Assembly: GCA_017848075.1 (NCBI GenBank)
Contig: JAGALG010000145.1
Location: 1-7,970, forward strand
DNA from: Oscillospiraceae bacterium
GTDB taxonomy: Bacteria; Bacillota; Clostridia; Oscillospirales; Ruminococcaceae
Direction of reading: 5' to 3'
DNA: 7,970 bases
This document shows, piece after piece, positions 6,051 through 7,970 of the stretch (its first letter is position 1; the number at the start of each line of letters is the position of its first letter). Position numbers and translations under genes: made by a program. The notes beneath the pieces were generated by a model. That model worked only from the letters and a program-made list of their open reading frames with translations. It made no database searches and was not told the DNA's origin.

Positions 6051-6338
6051 ATGGCTGTGATCGAAAATAAATGGAAAAAAATGAAGACCATCCAGTATGT
6101 GTGCATGGGTCTGTCCCTTGTATGCTGGGTGATCGTGATTCTCCCGCTGATCGCGGAATTTGCCGGAGCCCTCAGCATTGCTGCCTTTGTGGCGGCTAAT
6201 ATGTGGATCGTGCCTTTGGCGCTGATTGGTGCCATAGGATTTATGTTTGCCGACTTTATGATCGGCTATCGCATTTATGTCCATGAAAAAGAGGAAAAAC
6301 ATGGCCCTCGCGTTCATCATAAGCGGAGAAAAAAATAA
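6051..6338 (+). CDS. Small hydrophobic membrane protein, unknown function (95 aa)
   Basis: I do not recognise this family. The 95-residue protein has a short basic N-terminus (KWKKMK, 7-12), a hydrophobic segment at about 15-34, and a second long hydrophobic region at about 38-73 that may form one or two membrane spans. It ends in a highly charged, histidine- and arginine-rich tail (HEKEEKHGPRVHHKRRKK, 78-95). The ATG at 6051 is preceded by GAGGG about seven bases upstream, and the gene begins 11 bases after yicC stops. Its stop codon shares a base with the start codon of the next small gene (TAATG at 6336-6340), which supports both frames being translated. The positive charges at both ends suggest that both termini face the cytoplasm, meaning two spans. 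Its place in the operon suggests co-expression with remA and gmk but does not reveal a function. Confidence 0.8.
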   Translation: MAVIENKWKKMKTIQYVCMGLSLVCWVIVILPLIAEFAGALSIAAFVAANMWIVPLALIGAIGFMFADFMIGYRIYVHEKEEKHGPRVHHKRRKK

Positions 6339-6514
6339 TGGGACGAATCAATTTGTCTTTCGGACATCTGGAGGGAGAGCGCTCCAATTCCAGATTAAAA
6401 TACCAGCGGATCGAGACCTCAACAATGGGGATCCTGCTTTTGCTGGGAAATACAGTGGCTGTTTTCGGAGCGTTGTTTGCTCTTCTGAACAGTCTGTGTC
6501 AGAGGAAACGATAA
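6338..6514 (+). CDS. Very small single-span membrane protein (58 aa)
   Basis: An ORF of 58 codons starts at the ATG overlapping the previous stop (TAATG). My translation begins MGRINLSFGHLEGERSNSRL and ends ALLNSLCQRKR. Residues 1-28 are polar. Residues about 29-52 (STMGILLLLGNTVAVFGALF and on) form one clear membrane span, followed by a short basic tail, CQRKR. A GGAG at 6324-6327 about ten bases upstream, plus the overlapping stop-start, allow translation by coupling. The stop at 6512-6514 is followed within 13 bases by remA, whose own ribosome binding site is AAGGAGG. Coding is supported by the tight fit between neighbours and by the lack of another good explanation for 6339-6514. I do not recognise the family. 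Confidence 0.68.
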   Translation: MGRINLSFGHLEGERSNSRLKYQRIETSTMGILLLLGNTVAVFGALFALLNSLCQRKR

Positions 6515-6527
6515 GGAGGAAGTCAAC

Positions 6528-6797
6528 ATGAAGCTGATCAATATCGGTTTTGGCAATATGGTATCTGCCAACCGTCTGATTGCTATCGTCAGCCCGGAAT
6601 CTGCCCCCATCAAGCGTATCATCACAGAAGCCAGAGAGCGTGGCGATTTGATCGATGCTACCTATGGCCGCAGAACCCGCGCCGTGATTATCATGGACAG
6701 CGACCATGTCATCCTCTCCGCCGTACAGCCGGAAACGGTTGCCAATCGTGTGGACGATGAGGACGATGCAGCAGAGGAGATGGAAGATGATGAATAA
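6528..6797 (+). CDS. remA: Extracellular matrix regulator RemA (DUF370)
   Basis: RemA is a small DNA-binding protein that in Bacillus subtilis activates biofilm matrix and osmoprotection genes. In other Bacillota it is conserved but its targets are mostly unknown. The 89-residue product carries almost the whole family signature: INIGFGNMVSANRLIAIVSP (4-23), ESAPIKRIITEARERGDLID (24-43), ATYGRRTRAVIIMDSDHVIL (44-63) and SAVQPETVANR (64-74). It ends in a strongly acidic tail (DDEDDAAEEMEDDE, 76-89). The start has AAGGAGG at 6513-6519 with good spacing. The stop lies inside the beginning of gmk, an overlap of 11 bases. Confidence 0.95.
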   Translation: MKLINIGFGNMVSANRLIAIVSPESAPIKRIITEARERGDLIDATYGRRTRAVIIMDSDHVILSAVQPETVANRVDDEDDAAEEMEDDE

Positions 6798-7398
6798 AGG
6801 CCAGTTGATCGTTTTTTCCGGCCCCAGTGGTGTGGGCAAAGGTACGGTTCTGAAAGAGTTTCTACAGCACCGGGATAATGTTTCTCTGTCTATTTCTGCA
6901 ACGACCCGTCAGCCAAGACCGGGCGAGGAAAATGCTGTGCACTACTACTTCCTGACCCGTGAGGAATTTGAACAGCGCATTGCAGAAAACAATATGCTGG
7001 AATATGCCCAGTACAATGGCAACTACTATGGTACTCCGAAAGATAAAGTGGAGGAAGCACTGGAACAGGGCCGGGATATCATTCTGGAGATCGAAGTGCA
7101 GGGCGCGCTCCTGGTTAAGGAAAAATGCCCCAATGCACTGCTGGTGTTTGTTATGCCTCCATCCTGGCAGGAGCTGCGTGACCGCTTGACAGGCCGCGGC
7201 ACCGAAGATGCCGAAACAATTGAGAAACGCCTGAATATCGCTCAGGGCGAGCTGAAACAGGCCATTCACTATGATTACATCCTGGTGAATGATCAGGTGG
7301 AAGCCGCTGCAAAGCGTTTGGAACATATTATGGAATCCGGCCGTTGCCGGATCGTGGAAATGAAAGATTTTATCAGAGAGGTGGATCAACATGCTTAG
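6787..7398 (+). CDS. gmk: Guanylate kinase
   Basis: Guanylate kinase phosphorylates GMP to GDP with ATP, linking purine salvage and synthesis to GTP. The protein is 203 residues from the ATG at 6787, which has GAGGAG (6774-6779) at suitable spacing; the ATG at 6790 is equally possible. An in-frame ATG further upstream (6706) would lie inside remA and add 27 residues unlike the family. Signatures: P-loop GPSGVGKGT (12-20), SATTRQPRPGE (37-47), HYYF (52-55), YGTPK (81-85), EIEVQGA (101-107) and TGRGTEDAETIEKRL (135-149). It overlaps remA by 11 bases and rpoZ by 8 bases, so translation is probably coupled across all three genes. Confidence 0.96.
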   Translation: MMNKGQLIVFSGPSGVGKGTVLKEFLQHRDNVSLSISATTRQPRPGEENAVHYYFLTREEFEQRIAENNMLEYAQYNGNYYGTPKDKVEEALEQGRDIILEIEVQGALLVKEKCPNALLVFVMPPSWQELRDRLTGRGTEDAETIEKRLNIAQGELKQAIHYDYILVNDQVEAAAKRLEHIMESGRCRIVEMKDFIREVDQHA

Positions 7399-7603
7399 AC
7401 CAACTATGGCACAGATTCTCAGAGAAGGAGAAAGCGCTTATGCTTTCGTTGTTGCAGTAGCAAGACGCGCTCGCGAATTGGCAGATGAAGCAGAAGCAGC
7501 TGGATCTCCACTGGAGATCAAACCAGTTACTGCTGCTCTTGGCGAATTTGCAAACGGCAAAGCAAAAGTAAGCGAGCTGGTAAAAACCAGAGACGCAGAA
7601 TAA
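7391..7603 (+). CDS. rpoZ: RNA polymerase omega subunit
   Basis: Omega is the small RNA polymerase subunit that helps assemble the beta-prime subunit. The 70-residue product has SAYAFVVAVARRARELADEA (15-34), matching the core omega helix block (typically S-R-Y-x-L-V-x-x-x-A-K-R-A-R), and KPVTAALGEFANGK (44-57), matching 'KPVt.A..Ei..gK'. The start ATG overlaps the last codons of gmk by 8 bases. The GAGAGG at about 7376-7381 inside gmk is a plausible ribosome binding site. The position directly after gmk is the standard one in Bacillota and Proteobacteria. The tyrosine-arginine pair of the helix reads AY rather than RY, a mild change. Confidence 0.93.
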   Translation: MLRPTMAQILREGESAYAFVVAVARRARELADEAEAAGSPLEIKPVTAALGEFANGKAKVSELVKTRDAE

Positions 7604-7627
7604 AACCGGGAAGGGGGAGGAAAAAGC

Positions 7628-7970
7628 ATGGCGCTTTTGGCGAATGTGGTTGTTGAAAAAACAACCTATGCTTTTGACAGCCCCTTTTCTTATTCTGTCC
7701 CTCCTGCGTTAGAGCAGGAGATTCGTCCCGGCTGTCGGGTCATGGTTCCTTTCGGCAGTGGCAATCGAAAACGACAGGGATTGGTTTTGGAGCTGAAAGA
7801 AGAACAGCTGGACATGGCCTTGAAGGAAGTCGCTTCCTTAGTAGACCGGGAACCGATCCTCAATCAGGAGCAGCTGCAGCTGCTGCATTTGCTTCATGAT
7901 CGGGTTTTCTGCACATATTATGACGCTATGAAGGTACTGATCCCGTCAGGCTTGGGTCTTAAGGTGAATA
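7628..7970 (+). CDS. priA: Primosomal protein N' (replication restart helicase PriA), N-terminal part
   Basis: PriA recognises stalled replication forks and reloads the replicative helicase. Only the first 114 codons are in the window; the gene continues past the right edge. The visible part begins MALLANVVVEKTTYAFDSPF and continues with FSYSVPPALEQEIRPGCRVMVPFGSGNRKRQGLVLEL. This is the typical N-terminal 3'-DNA-binding domain pattern: F-x-Y-x-V-P, G-x-R-V-x-V-P-F-G, then a basic stretch and G-x-V. The helicase motifs would lie outside the window. The start ATG at 7628 has GGGAGG at 7615-7620, seven bases upstream. The gene begins 24 bases after the rpoZ stop; coaBC, found between these two genes in some Bacillota, is absent here. 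Confidence 0.9.
   Translation, partial: MALLANVVVEKTTYAFDSPFSYSVPPALEQEIRPGCRVMVPFGSGNRKRQGLVLELKEEQLDMALKEVASLVDREPILNQEQLQLLHLLHDRVFCTYYDAMKVLIPSGLGLKVN

Noticed and set aside
6277..6531. A plus-strand frame of 84 codons across the two small membrane genes
   Set aside because: It overlaps both of the better-supported small ORFs in another frame, has no membrane segment or motif, and its start lacks a good ribosome binding site.

Overview
The window looks like a chromosomal housekeeping segment of a low-to-mid GC Gram-positive anaerobe of the Bacillota, most likely class Clostridia and possibly the Oscillospirales. This rests on the gene order yicC - remA - gmk - rpoZ - priA, the presence of RemA, strong AGGAGG-type ribosome binding sites, frequent TTG/GTG starts, and the general look of the omega and PriA sequences. 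I cannot name a genus. There are no mobile elements, CRISPR arrays, tRNA genes or phage genes, and no stretch of more than about 300 bases lacks a gene.

Layout. Positions 1-150 are the 3' end of a 23S rRNA gene. A 5S rRNA gene (about 207-322) and an intrinsic terminator (329-360) complete the rRNA operon. A minus-strand gene (360-1097) converges on that terminator. It encodes a membrane-anchored protein that resembles a LytR-CpsA-Psr (LCP) domain but lacks the arginines expected in the catalytic pocket. A short AT-rich divergent promoter region (about 1110-1218) separates it from a plus-strand run: tsaE, tsaB (tRNA t6A modification), rpiB (pentose phosphate isomerase) and upp (uracil salvage). 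A perfect-palindrome terminator ends this run at 3491-3521. A small four-cysteine DUF1667 protein and a two-domain FkbM-type methyltransferase follow (3557-4992).

A consensus-like sigma-A promoter (5030-5059) then opens a tightly packed operon: yicC (RNase family), two very small membrane proteins (95 and 58 residues), remA (DNA-binding regulator), gmk (guanylate kinase), rpoZ (RNA polymerase omega) and the start of priA (replication restart helicase), which runs off the right edge. Genes in this operon are separated by 24 bases or fewer, or overlap, so coupled expression is likely.

Most of the content is conserved core machinery. I did not find a convincing new multi-gene system. The parts least explained by known biology are the degenerate LCP-like protein, the pair of small membrane proteins between yicC and remA, the isolated DUF1667 gene next to the FkbM methyltransferase, and a possible internal promoter inside tsaB.
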